From: Bathymodiolus thermophilus thioautotrophic gill symbiont
GTDB lineage: Bacteria > Pseudomonadota > Gammaproteobacteria > PS1 > Pseudothioglobaceae
Direction of reading: 5' to 3'
NCBI RefSeq assembly: GCF_003711265.1
Contig: NZ_CP024634.1
Span: 1,178,001 to 1,242,000 of the forward strand
Length of the DNA: 64,000 nucleotides
The translations under genes were made by a program, and so were the position numbers. Positions 1 to 8,712 of this stretch are shown piece by piece. The stretch's first letter is position 1, and each line of letters opens with the position of its first letter. The notes beneath the pieces were generated by a model that made no database searches, was not told where the DNA came from, and saw only the letters and a list, made by a program, of their open reading frames with translations.

Positions 1-2
1 GG

Positions 3-1517
3 CGTGCAGTTAGTGGCGCAACAGGATATAAAATATATTATGCCCAAAATGCAATTAGCGCATCCAACCTAGGTAGTGCCTCGTTAGCGCAAGTATCTAA
101 TGTTGGTGGAATTATTGACAACTTAATCAATGACACAACATATTATTTTGCTGTTACAGCAGTAAAAGGGGGTACCGAAAGTTCTCTAAGTGCCGTGATA
201 AGTGCCATCCCTATTTTAAGCAAACCATCAATTGCCAATTTATCAACCAAACAGTTAATTTTTAATGTCAATATTGAAGTCTTTGCGTTCACAAACACAG
301 GTGGACTGGTTCGTAACTGCAGTAGCGAACCCAGCCTTCCAAGTGGCTTAATAATGACACTTGTTGATGGCAGTTGTCAAATCTCTGGCACACCAACCAC
401 CCTTCAAAATACCACGACTTACACTATTACAGCCACCAATGTAGTAGGCAATGACACTGCCACGATAAGCATTAGCGTTAATTTAGATACGCCAAAAAAT
501 CTCACAGCAACCAAAGGCAATGCCTCTGTTGGTTTAACTTGGGACGCAGTTAGTAGTGCAACAGAGTATCAGGTGTATTATGCTAAGCAAAGTTTTAACG
601 GTATCAGCGATCTCTCTAACTATGCCTCTTTAGATGGTGGCTTGTTATTGGAAAATATCACCAGTAACAGTAAAACTATTACTGGTTTAGCCTATAACAC
701 AGAATATTATTTTGTTGTTACTGCTGTTAAAAACACCTTTGAAAGTGGCGGATCTAACGAAATAATAGCCACCCCTAAAGGGATGTTGCTTAACGACACA
801 GGCATGACTTGGGGTGGGGATTATCCATTAGGTAATAATACCAACTGCACAGGTGCGGTCATATTAGAACAAGATTGTTCGCATGGACGAGATGCCAAGG
901 CAATCGCTGGAACTTTGAGAAAATTTGGTGGTGGCAAAGCAGGATTTGATTTCACTAAACTTGGTAGCACAGGCAATGTGTTAAGCATTCAAAATGCAAC
1001 ATGGATAATAGGTGGCACTGGCACAGAAAGTGCTGGCACTAAATGGTCTTGTGTAGAAGACAACCACACGGGATTGATTTGGGAAGTAAAAACAGACAGT
1101 GGCAGTAAAGACAGTAATACTCTCGATCAAGTCCATACCAATATTCATCACAAAGATAATCGTTATCGCTGGGGCGGAAAAACTGCACTTGGCAGGGATT
1201 CTGATAATAAGGAAGGTGCTTATGATAATAATTGGACGGGATTGGTTGATGGTACAAATGCTGAAAATCTCTGTGGCGACAACAATTGGCGTGTGCCAAC
1301 CTTAGAAGAGTTACACTCAATTGCTGATTTATCAGTTGTGTCGCCAATTATTGATAATCATTATTTTCCAAATACTGTTAGCCTTAGCTTTTGGTCGTCT
1401 CTGCCCAGTCTTTACAATTCAGGCCTTGCATGGCTACTGGATTTCTCCAGTGGCAATAGCGGTAATTATAGTCGCCGCAATAAATTTTATGTTCGTTTGG
1501 TGCGTTCCAAACGGTAA
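3..1517 (+). CDS. Large FN3/He_PIG surface protein with C-terminal DUF1566 domain (5' partial)
   Basis: The frame is open from the first base of the window, so this is the 3' part of a longer gene; the GTG at 195 is internal. In order the visible part has an FN3-like segment (about 1-190), a He_PIG putative Ig domain (LPSGL..SGTPTT motif, about 215-480), a second FN3 domain (TPKNLTATKGNASVGLTWD onward) and a C-terminal DUF1566/Lcl_C domain (about 790-1517) with TGLIWEVKTD, NWRVPTLEELHSIADLS and the end FYVRLVRSKR. The family is a C-type-lectin-like fold in secreted or surface proteins and is a frequent DGR target; diversification here is inferred from the NNY-ending variable codons. Its paralogues at 2789 and 8713 are lipoproteins, so an outer-membrane location is likely. 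An avd remnant follows at 1535. Confidence 0.85.
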   Translation, partial: RAVSGATGYKIYYAQNAISASNLGSASLAQVSNVGGIIDNLINDTTYYFAVTAVKGGTESSLSAVISAIPILSKPSIANLSTKQLIFNVNIEVFAFTNTGGLVRNCSSEPSLPSGLIMTLVDGSCQISGTPTTLQNTTTYTITATNVVGNDTATISISVNLDTPKNLTATKGNASVGLTWDAVSSATEYQVYYAKQSFNGISDLSNYASLDGGLLLENITSNSKTITGLAYNTEYYFVVTAVKNTFESGGSNEIIATPKGMLLNDTGMTWGGDYPLGNNTNCTGAVILEQDCSHGRDAKAIAGTLRKFGGGKAGFDFTKLGSTGNVLSIQNATWIIGGTGTESAGTKWSCVEDNHTGLIWEVKTDSGSKDSNTLDQVHTNIHHKDNRYRWGGKTALGRDSDNKEGAYDNNWTGLVDGTNAENLCGDNNWRVPTLEELHSIADLSVVSPIIDNHYFPNTVSLSFWSSLPSLYNSGLAWLLDFSSGNSGNYSRRNKFYVRLVRSKR

Positions 1518-1534
1518 TTTTTTATTTTAAAATT

Positions 1535-1741
1535 ATGAATTATCAAAACACATTCTTTATTTATCACAATGCAATGTGTTTAGTCATTGAAACAGAAGGA
1601 GTTGTTAAAGGTTTTCCTTGTTATTACAAATATATTTTAGGCAGTGAAATGCGTATCATTGCCTACGATTTATTAAAGGTTATCGGTGAAATCAACTTAA
1701 ACAAACTTCGTTTATTGTTCCACCTACAACTAAGGATATAA
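1535..1741 (+). pseudogene. Truncated Avd-like (DGR accessory) gene remnant
   Basis: The first ~45 residues (MNYQNTFFIYHNAM...YILGSEMRIIAYDLL) match the start of the intact Avd-like protein at 12136, in the same position 17 bp after a DUF1566 gene. The sequence then jumps to a stretch (about 1680-1741) that matches the DNA just upstream of the small DUF1566 gene at 12837. The middle and C-terminal helices are therefore deleted. Avd proteins are four-helix bundles that assist DGR reverse transcriptases; this copy cannot form the bundle. The 68-residue frame remains open but is very unlikely to be functional. Confidence 0.7.
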
Positions 1742-1742
1742 T

Positions 1743-2408
1743 ATGAAAAAAACAATTTTATTTTTAACAATTAACTTTATATTTTTAGCTACCCACTATT
1801 TATTGGCTCAAGTTTGCAAAGATTATGTTCCCAACGAGTGGAGAGATAACAGATACACCGATTATGGTAATGGCACGGTTATAGACAATAAAACCACTCT
1901 AATGTGGAAAAAATGTATCCAAGGCTTAAGTGGCAATAATTGTGAAGGCACAAGCATTAAGTACAATTGGGAAGAGGCGTTACAATTGGCAAACAATCAC
2001 AGTTTTGCATCTCATGACGATTGGCGCTTACCAAATATAAAAGAACTGGGTTCTTTGGCTTCACATCACTGCTATGAACCTAGTATTAACGAAAGTATTT
2101 TTCCCAATACACCTAGTGACTACTTTTGGTCATCTTCACCTGACAGTTTGAGTTTGAATTCGCGGTTTAGCAATTCGAGTTTGAATTCGCAGGTTAACAA
2201 TTCGAGTGTGAATTTGCAGCTTAACAATTCGAGTGTGAATTCGCAGGTTAACAATTCGAGTTTGAATTCGCAGCCTAACAATTCGAGTTTGAATTCGCAA
2301 CCTAACAATTCGAGCTATTCGTGGTTACTGAGATTTTACAGTGGATCTATTAGTAGCTACGATCGCTCCAAAGACTATTATGTCCGTTTAGTGCGCTCTG
2401 GACAGTGA
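1743..2408 (+). CDS. Secreted DUF1566 protein with 9-residue Asn/Ser repeats in its variable loop
   Basis: This 221-residue protein has a Sec signal peptide (MKKTILFLTINFIFLATHYLLA, cleavage likely before QVC) and a single DUF1566/Lcl_C domain (LMWKKCIQGLSG, DDWRLPNIKELGSLASHHC, YFWSSSP, YYVRLVRSGQ). A clear AAGGA ribosome site precedes the ATG. Its paralogue at 12837 is 178 residues. The extra length here is a run of NNSS(L/V)NSQ(V/P) nonapeptides placed between the SSSP motif and the last strands, exactly where family members differ most. Four domain cysteines suggest disulfides after export. No function is recognised beyond a likely ligand-binding or surface role. Confidence 0.8.
   Translation: MKKTILFLTINFIFLATHYLLAQVCKDYVPNEWRDNRYTDYGNGTVIDNKTTLMWKKCIQGLSGNNCEGTSIKYNWEEALQLANNHSFASHDDWRLPNIKELGSLASHHCYEPSINESIFPNTPSDYFWSSSPDSLSLNSRFSNSSLNSQVNNSSVNLQLNNSSVNSQVNNSSLNSQPNNSSLNSQPNNSSYSWLLRFYSGSISSYDRSKDYYVRLVRSGQ
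2149..2314 (+). repeat. 27-bp in-frame tandem repeat (about 6 copies)
   Basis: The motif CAATTCGAG recurs at 2171, 2198, 2225, 2252, 2279 and 2306, an exact 27-bp period, inside the DUF1566 gene at 1743. Each unit encodes nine residues of type NNSSLNSQV or NNSSVNSQP. The period is a multiple of three, so copy-number change keeps the frame. Confidence 0.95.
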
Positions 2409-2476
2409 TTTTTTTATTTTTTTCTCTTATTTTTTATTAAGATTTAGTATGTGCCAATGCTGTCCTCGTGACAAGA

Positions 2477-2553
2477 TAAGACCTCTGCATTAGAATGGAT
2501 GTTGAATAAATTTTTCCCTTTGGTTAATCTTTAATCTAATACAGAGGTCTTTA
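2477..2553. repeat. Small inverted-repeat element (77 bp)
   Basis: The ends TAAGACCTCTGCATTAGA and TCTAATACAGAGGTCTTTA are imperfect inverted repeats around a short AT-rich core. The ends resemble those of the larger GAGACCTTTGCA element that starts 43 bp downstream, so it may be a divergent or shortened relative. The rest of the 2409-2595 stretch shows no gene, only T-rich sequence. Confidence 0.6.
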
Positions 2554-2595
2554 GTATAACGCAACTCAGTCGCTTTTTTTATTTGACAATAAAGT

Positions 2596-2756
2596 GAGAC
2601 CTTTGCATAAATATAAATAATCATCAAGAATCCTCGTTTCACCCACTTGGTAATTTTTTAAACCCAGCCTTAGCCCTGCTAGGACAAGGTTTAAGAAAAT
2701 CACCAAGTGGATAAAAATTGAATTTTGCTAATCATTCATATTTATGCAAAGGTCTC
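2596..2756. mobile_element. MITE-like palindromic element, full copy
   Basis: This 161 bp copy has inverted ends GAGACCTTTGCATAAATA / TATTTATGCAAAGGTCTC and an inner inverted repeat (CACTTGGTAATTTT against its complement around 2700). It is flanked by the 5-bp direct repeat AAAGT (2591-2595 and 2757-2761), which marks transposition. It contains no transposase. It sits directly upstream of the lipoprotein gene at 2789 and supplies a spurious upstream ATG at 2744. Confidence 0.85.
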
Positions 2757-2788
2757 AAAGTGATATATTCTTTTATTATCTGGAGTGC

Positions 2789-5700
2789 ATGGTGTTTAAC
2801 TTGTTAAAGTATTTGTTGGTTATGTTGGTCTTGGTATTGCAATCTTGTGGCGGTGGTAGTGAGTCATCGCCAAAGACCTCTTCTGGTTTCTTGTCCGCTG
2901 CGCCAATTAATGATGCAAATTGTGCTATTTATAAAATCACTTCAGAAGGTGTAAAAGGTGATAAATTAACCTCTACGATTAGCAACAAGGGTACCGTTGT
3001 GTTTAGTAATGTTGGCTATTCTGGTAAGGCTTTAATTGAATGTTCTGCTGGTGGAAAATATATTGATGAAACAACAGGCAATGAAAAACTATCGCCAATA
3101 TTACGAGTAACACTTAATTTTATCGAAGGTGAAAAATTTGCCATCACGCCACTAACCGAAATTGCCACACAGATTGACAGCAATCTTAATAATGTTATTA
3201 ATATTCATAATGACACAGTCGCCAATGCTTTTGGCTTGTCAGGAAAAAACATCACCTCCATCCTCCCTGCAGATGTTGATAAAATGGATTTAATTAATGA
3301 TGATGCTGGAAATTATGCAATGATTTTAGCAATGCTTTCAAAACTTGAAAGCCAAAACACAAGTGAGGGTAGCAACCTTAGCGAAATTATAAATTCACTC
3401 AAAGCCGATTTAATTGATGGCACACTAGATCAAACAACTGCAGGAAAATTATCAACCGCATTTAGTGCCTTAGATTCCAAATTTAAAAATACTAATTTTA
3501 CCAATATTAAAGGCAGTGTTATTAGTAATGCAATCAACACCTCTTTTGTTGGTGCAAAGTTGGTTTCTGCTTCCTCGGGCTCAGTAGATAAAATATCGCT
3601 AGATTGGATGGAAGCCTCAGGTGATGACATTGAATACGAAGTACATATTTCAACCACAAAAGATTTTGAGCCTTCTGCAAGCACCCTGAAACTTACTACC
3701 AAAGAATTATCAGCATCTATTGACGCAACCCTAACGGCTGATACCTTATATTACGCAACTATAGTGGCTAAAAATACCGAATCCAGCCGACCTTCAAACC
3801 AACTATCTGTTAAAACTTCCAGAGTGGCTGCCACGCAAAAGACAGGCTTGAAAATCAGCACTGAAAAATTAGTTGCCTCTGATGATGGCATTATTACCAC
3901 TCAAGCAACCGTGGTAAAAGATGAAATTATCTTTTCCACTATTGATAATAGCGCTCAACTAAAACAAGTTGTTAGCGTTACCACAAATGCAACAGGCGAA
4001 ACAGTTGCCGAAACCAAAAGCATAAACTTACGAGATGTTTATCAAAATTTGTCTTTTTCCAGTTCTATTAAATTAGAAGAAGTAGCCGATACTGCCAATA
4101 CAACAGTTGTGCAGTCTCAAAGTATTGGCGCTTACCAAAATCAAAGTTTTTTATCTCAAGCGTTTGGACAAACTCAAAACGCAAATATCAAAACCACTAA
4201 GCAATATAAACGCCAATGGAAATCAGGCTTAGTTATGGGTTCAACTCATTATGCTAAAGCCAATCAACTTAGTGTAAATAGTGCAGCATTGCATGCTGTT
4301 AGCACATACAGTGCATTTTCCAATAGTGCTAGTAGTGAAGTTGCTTCTGACAGTCAAGGTGATTTTAAAGGCTCAATCCCAAAGGTGCTAATTACCAAGG
4401 TGGGGGAAAGCCTTAATCAGTTAATTACATTAACAAGTTTGCAGGAAAAACAAGATTTTAACTTTCCCAATATAGACAAAACTGATGCAGATTTTGAAAG
4501 CAAACTAGAAGCACAAAAAACAGTGTGTAGAGATGCGAATGGCGCATTTGAAAAAAATAATATAAATTTTTGGGTTGATAATTATTGTAGTGATGCATCT
4601 GTGAAAATATGTCGTTTGACAACTTCCATAGAAACAACAAAACCAGAAAATGTCAACAGTAGTAATCTTCCTATTATTGAAGTGAATAACAACCAGCCTT
4701 ATTTAAAATGGAGTCCAAGAATAGAAAATGTTGATCAAGAAGCGGGCGAGCCCTATTTGTTAGATATTGATATTGACACCATTCAAGGCGTTGCCTGTGG
4801 CACAGACTATGAAAAAACGAATGGCGAAGACACCATCGATTTAAACAATGTTAAACTATATGCTAACAACCCCCTACCAACTGAAAATGGGGGCGTCAAA
4901 CTTGCAGATGCAGAAAAAACAATATTGTTTGAAAATAGTAATTTTTCCATTAACAACAAATTTAAAGCAAATTTCTCCCCAGAAATTAAAGTTAATTTTG
5001 ATATTCAATTAGGAAGTATCAAAAAAGCCGAAGCAGGCGTTAAAGCCGTATTAGAATTTGGCAATTTATTTACCATTAAAGCCCAAGGCAGTGGCTCACA
5101 TATATTCACACCAAAACCCATTAAGACCCACAGATTTTTAAAAATAGTCCAAGCTGGCGTTGTTCCAGTCGTTTTGATTGGTGATTTACGCTTTATGGCA
5201 ATCGCTGAAATAGAAGCAAGTGGTAAATTAGATGCTGTGGTAGAGAGTGAAGCCAAACTAACGATGAGCATTAATATGGTTTACAACACCAGTACCAAAA
5301 AATGGGAAATCAGCAAAGACAAAGAATTCGCCTATAAGTTTAAAGCAGGCGGCAAAGCCAATGCGGAAGCAACCGTTATTGTGCGTATTATTCCAACTCT
5401 AGAAGTGAGCCTGTATGAAGCCGCTGCTTTTCACGCCTCATTGGAGCCGTATTTATATTCCACAGTTGGGGTTAACGGTGAAATTAACCTAACATTAAGC
5501 AACGAACAAAGCGTGTTGACAGACTCTGCCGTACAATTTACCAAATTAGAGGCGGGGATTGGCATGGATATACGAGTTTATGCAGGCCCCGCTTGGAACG
5601 CCACTGATCAATTTTTACTAAACAATCTTATTTACCCTGAAGGAGCCGTATATGCACCTACTAAATTAGGGTCCAAGAGGCTCAGAAGTGTTAATTTTAT

Positions 5701-7876
5701 GAACAGCAGTTCTGAATACCACCGAAGGCTAACCAGAGCCTATTACCAAACTATTCGTGATGACTATAAAACCTTTGAAGTTCTTGCCAAAAATAAAATT
5801 TTAGGCATCCCAAGGTTAAGTTATACCATTAATACCAGTGACAAGCCACCAAGCGACATTAACTCCAGAGCCATCAAACTTATACCAAGTTGCACAGCCG
5901 TGGACAATATATTTTATACTTCACTGGGTTTGGGCAAAAAGAACTACATAAAATGCGCCAATTGGAGCATAGAAAAAATCAGCAATAATTTTGACATCAC
6001 ACTTGACAGAGGCGGTGAATTCTACTGGCTTACCCCTAATGATATTAGTAGCAATATTTTGCGCTTAGTCAATAACTCTTCCCTCGGCTGGGCAAGGCAA
6101 TATATTCGCATCGAAAACACATATCTGGCTGTTGATGCCAATTCAATACCTGATTATTTTAAAAATCGTTATGGTTTAACCGATACCAATCAAGACCAAG
6201 ACAACGATGGCTTTAGTAATTTAGCAGAGTTTAAGGCAGGCACAGATCCAAGTAACCAACTTAGTCGTCCACTTACAGCCCTAAACCAACCCACTAACTT
6301 TAATGTTATTGCTGGTAATGAATTGGTAAATCTGCGTTGGGACAGAGTACCAGGTGCTGATGGTTATACTGTTTATCGTTCGACCAGTAACATTACCAAT
6401 CTATCTGGCTTGAGTAAAATAAACACCAATACTCTGGCTCAAACCATTTCAAACTTAACCAACAACACAACCTATTATTTTGTCATTACCGCAGTAAAAG
6501 AGGGCGTTGAAAGCACGCCAAGTGTTGTGGTTAGTGCCACTCCTGTTGCCACATTGAGTAAACCACTAATCGCCAATTTACCAGCCAAACATTTAATTCT
6601 TAATAATAGCATTACAGCCTTTGCATTTAATAACATGGGTGGCATTGCTGATAGTTGCAGCGTTCTTAGCCTTCCAAGTGGTTTATCAGTAACACCTACC
6701 AGTGGCAGTTGCCAAATCTCTGGCACACCAACCACACTTCAAGATGCCACGACCTACACCATTAAAGTTGCTAATACAGCAGGCGATGACACAGCCACGA
6801 TCAGTATCAGTGTTGGTTTGGATATGCCAAAAAATCTTACAGCAACCAAAGGCAATGCTACCGTTGCCTTAACTTGGGATGTAGTTAGTGGGGCAATAGG
6901 GTATCAAGTGTATTATGCCAAACAAAGTTTTAGCAGTATTGGTAGTAATTTATCCAACTACGCTTCTTTGAACGGTGGTTCATTATTGCAAAACATCACA
7001 GGCAATAGCAAAACGATTGCCAACTTAACCAATGACACAAAATATTATTTTGTCATTATAGCCGTTAAAGACACCTTTGAAAGTGGCGGATCTAACGAAG
7101 CAACAACCACTCCTCAAGCGCAAGTAGGCGCAACATTAACTGAAACGCTTAATGACACAGGCATAACTTGGGGTGGATATGACCTAACAGGTAACAATGT
7201 CACTTGCACAGGTATGGTTATATCAGCACAAGACTGTTCACACGGACGAGATGCTAGGGCAGCCGCTGGGACTTTAACAAAAGTGGGTGATGGTAGAGCG
7301 GGATTTGATTTCACCAAACTCGGTAGTACAGGTAATGTGCTAACCATTCAAAACGCAACCTGGACAACAGGCGGCACTGGCACAGAAAGTGCTGGCACTA
7401 AATGGTCTTGCGTGAAAGACAATCACACGGGATTGGTTTGGGAAGTAAAAACAGACGACGGCAGTAAAGACAATAATACTACCGACAATACCCATACCAA
7501 TATTCACCATAAAGACAATCGTTATCGCTGGGGTGGAAAAACGGCACTTGGTAGAATCCATACTGAGAAGGAAGGCACTTATCATAATGATTGGACGGGT
7601 TTAGTTGATGGTACAAATACTGCAAATTTCTGTGGTGGCAATAATTGGCGTGTACCAACCCTAGGAGAATTACGATCGATTGCTGATTTATCAACTATAT
7701 CGCCAGCTATTGATAGTCATTATTTTCCAAACACTACTGCCAACGACTTTTGGTCGTCCTCGCCCTATACTGGCAATTCTAGCGGTGCATGGCGGCTGGA
7801 TTTCGACGACGGCTATGATTACACCTACAATCGCAACTACAACTATTATGTTCGTTTGGTGCGTTCCGAACAGTGA
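2789..7876 (+). CDS. Giant lipoprotein with FN3, He_PIG and C-terminal DUF1566 domains
   Basis: I choose ATG 2789 over 2744: the earlier ATG lies inside the MITE, whereas 2789 has a GGAG just upstream and begins a lipoprotein signal (MVFNLLKYLLVMLVLVLQSC, lipobox LQSC). The product is about 1695 residues. Residues ~30-1120 are a large unrecognised region including an FN3-like stretch near 265-350. Then come a calcium-binding type repeat (DTNQDQDNDGFSNLAEF, about 1132-1150), FN3 (~1165-1250), He_PIG (~1255-1343), FN3 (~1346-1441) and DUF1566 (~1455-1695). It is predicted to be anchored in the outer membrane. Its variable-loop codons all end in C or T, the pattern expected of a DGR target. A frameshifted avd copy follows 17 bp later. 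Confidence 0.85.
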   Translation: MVFNLLKYLLVMLVLVLQSCGGGSESSPKTSSGFLSAAPINDANCAIYKITSEGVKGDKLTSTISNKGTVVFSNVGYSGKALIECSAGGKYIDETTGNEKLSPILRVTLNFIEGEKFAITPLTEIATQIDSNLNNVINIHNDTVANAFGLSGKNITSILPADVDKMDLINDDAGNYAMILAMLSKLESQNTSEGSNLSEIINSLKADLIDGTLDQTTAGKLSTAFSALDSKFKNTNFTNIKGSVISNAINTSFVGAKLVSASSGSVDKISLDWMEASGDDIEYEVHISTTKDFEPSASTLKLTTKELSASIDATLTADTLYYATIVAKNTESSRPSNQLSVKTSRVAATQKTGLKISTEKLVASDDGIITTQATVVKDEIIFSTIDNSAQLKQVVSVTTNATGETVAETKSINLRDVYQNLSFSSSIKLEEVADTANTTVVQSQSIGAYQNQSFLSQAFGQTQNANIKTTKQYKRQWKSGLVMGSTHYAKANQLSVNSAALHAVSTYSAFSNSASSEVASDSQGDFKGSIPKVLITKVGESLNQLITLTSLQEKQDFNFPNIDKTDADFESKLEAQKTVCRDANGAFEKNNINFWVDNYCSDASVKICRLTTSIETTKPENVNSSNLPIIEVNNNQPYLKWSPRIENVDQEAGEPYLLDIDIDTIQGVACGTDYEKTNGEDTIDLNNVKLYANNPLPTENGGVKLADAEKTILFENSNFSINNKFKANFSPEIKVNFDIQLGSIKKAEAGVKAVLEFGNLFTIKAQGSGSHIFTPKPIKTHRFLKIVQAGVVPVVLIGDLRFMAIAEIEASGKLDAVVESEAKLTMSINMVYNTSTKKWEISKDKEFAYKFKAGGKANAEATVIVRIIPTLEVSLYEAAAFHASLEPYLYSTVGVNGEINLTLSNEQSVLTDSAVQFTKLEAGIGMDIRVYAGPAWNATDQFLLNNLIYPEGAVYAPTKLGSKRLRSVNFMNSSSEYHRRLTRAYYQTIRDDYKTFEVLAKNKILGIPRLSYTINTSDKPPSDINSRAIKLIPSCTAVDNIFYTSLGLGKKNYIKCANWSIEKISNNFDITLDRGGEFYWLTPNDISSNILRLVNNSSLGWARQYIRIENTYLAVDANSIPDYFKNRYGLTDTNQDQDNDGFSNLAEFKAGTDPSNQLSRPLTALNQPTNFNVIAGNELVNLRWDRVPGADGYTVYRSTSNITNLSGLSKINTNTLAQTISNLTNNTTYYFVITAVKEGVESTPSVVVSATPVATLSKPLIANLPAKHLILNNSITAFAFNNMGGIADSCSVLSLPSGLSVTPTSGSCQISGTPTTLQDATTYTIKVANTAGDDTATISISVGLDMPKNLTATKGNATVALTWDVVSGAIGYQVYYAKQSFSSIGSNLSNYASLNGGSLLQNITGNSKTIANLTNDTKYYFVIIAVKDTFESGGSNEATTTPQAQVGATLTETLNDTGITWGGYDLTGNNVTCTGMVISAQDCSHGRDARAAAGTLTKVGDGRAGFDFTKLGSTGNVLTIQNATWTTGGTGTESAGTKWSCVKDNHTGLVWEVKTDDGSKDNNTTDNTHTNIHHKDNRYRWGGKTALGRIHTEKEGTYHNDWTGLVDGTNTANFCGGNNWRVPTLGELRSIADLSTISPAIDSHYFPNTTANDFWSSSPYTGNSSGAWRLDFDDGYDYTYNRNYNYYVRLVRSEQ

Positions 7877-7893
7877 CTTTTTTATTTAAAATT

Positions 7894-8250
7894 ATGAATT
7901 ATCAAGGAAAATTCCCTATTTATCGCAATGCAACACGCTTAGTCGTTGAAACAGAAAGCGCTGTTAAAGATTTTCCTCGTTATAAAAAATATATACGCTA
8001 GGCAGTGAAATGCGTACTTTTGTCTATGATTTATTAACAGTAATGCTCTATACCATTAACAATAAAAACGATAGAAAACAATTAATTAAAAAAGCACACC
8101 AATTTAGCAAAGTGCTAAAAATTCAAATTGCCAAACAGATTAGCGATCTTAGTTTTAAAGTTTTTGAAACACTTGCTAGCCTTGTTATTAATCTCTCCAA
8201 ACAATGCAAAACAAGTTGCAACACCAGCATCAGTATCAAACAATCTAACG
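7894..8250 (+). pseudogene. Frameshifted Avd-like (DGR accessory) gene
   Basis: The start encodes MNYQGKFPIYRNATRLVVE and closely matches the intact copy at 12136, but the frame ends at a TAG near 7999. Here AAATATATACGCTAGG replaces AAATATACGCTAGG, a 2-bp TA expansion that shifts the frame. The remaining helices continue in another frame as an open stretch from 8010 (MRTFVYDLLTVM onward, with NDRKQLIKKAHQFSKVLKIQ). Apart from this lesion the gene looks well preserved, so inactivation seems recent. The exact 3' boundary is uncertain. Confidence 0.8.
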
Positions 8251-8313
8251 CGCATATTTACCCCAAGTTTATTTATTTTATTTTTGAAAAATGGTGTAAG
8301 CTTGAGATTTTAA

Positions 8314-8511
8314 GTGTTAATCAAATAAAGCAACAACACCCTCTGCGTATGTAAGCGATTTTCAGCCTCATCCCATACTTTGGCTACCGTTAATAACACT
8401 GGCAGATGCTTCTTCTCCACGATGGGCAGTGGTCAAGTAAACTTCTTTCTGTAAATTCGCATTTATTCTATCAAGCTCATTCTTATCAACCCATTTAAAA
8501 AGTGTTTGCAT
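8314..8511 (-). pseudogene. argF 3'-end fragment fused to an unknown 5' piece
   Basis: On the minus strand 8314-8430 matches the 3' end of argF at 13873 (AHRGEE(A/V)SASVI.GSQS and the terminal LLLYLINT), with a small deletion that breaks the frame. It is joined in frame to a 28-codon stretch beginning MQTLFKWVDKNELDRINAN at 8511, which I do not recognise. The chimeric frame runs 8511 to 8368 (47 residues) and then stops. This is a rearrangement scar, probably linked to duplication of the DUF1566-avd block that also abuts the real argF. From 8512 to 8712 I see only AT-rich sequence and an 18-bp direct duplication (AAAGACCATTGTGTAAA, 8582-8617). Confidence 0.7.
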
Positions 8512-8712
8512 TTAATTTTTCAAAAAAAAGTTTATTTGATTGCATAGTACTTTATAATGTTATATTTTCGAAATAATATTGAAAGACCATTGTGTAAAAA
8601 AAGACCATTGTGTAAAGTATGAGCAATCACTAGGACAAGGTCTAAAAAAAATTCCAATTTTTCTATTTATAGCCTCATAAAGTGGTTATTTTTTTGTTGC
8701 CTGGAGTGCATA

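Noticed and set aside
2149..2314. Regular 27-bp repeats as a possible CRISPR array
   Set aside because: Units are contiguous with no unique spacers, are in frame inside a DUF1566 gene and there are no cas genes.
2744..2788. ATG 2744 as the start of the giant lipoprotein
   Set aside because: It lies in the MITE and would bury the lipoprotein signal; ATG 2789 has a ribosome site and the lipobox at the right distance.
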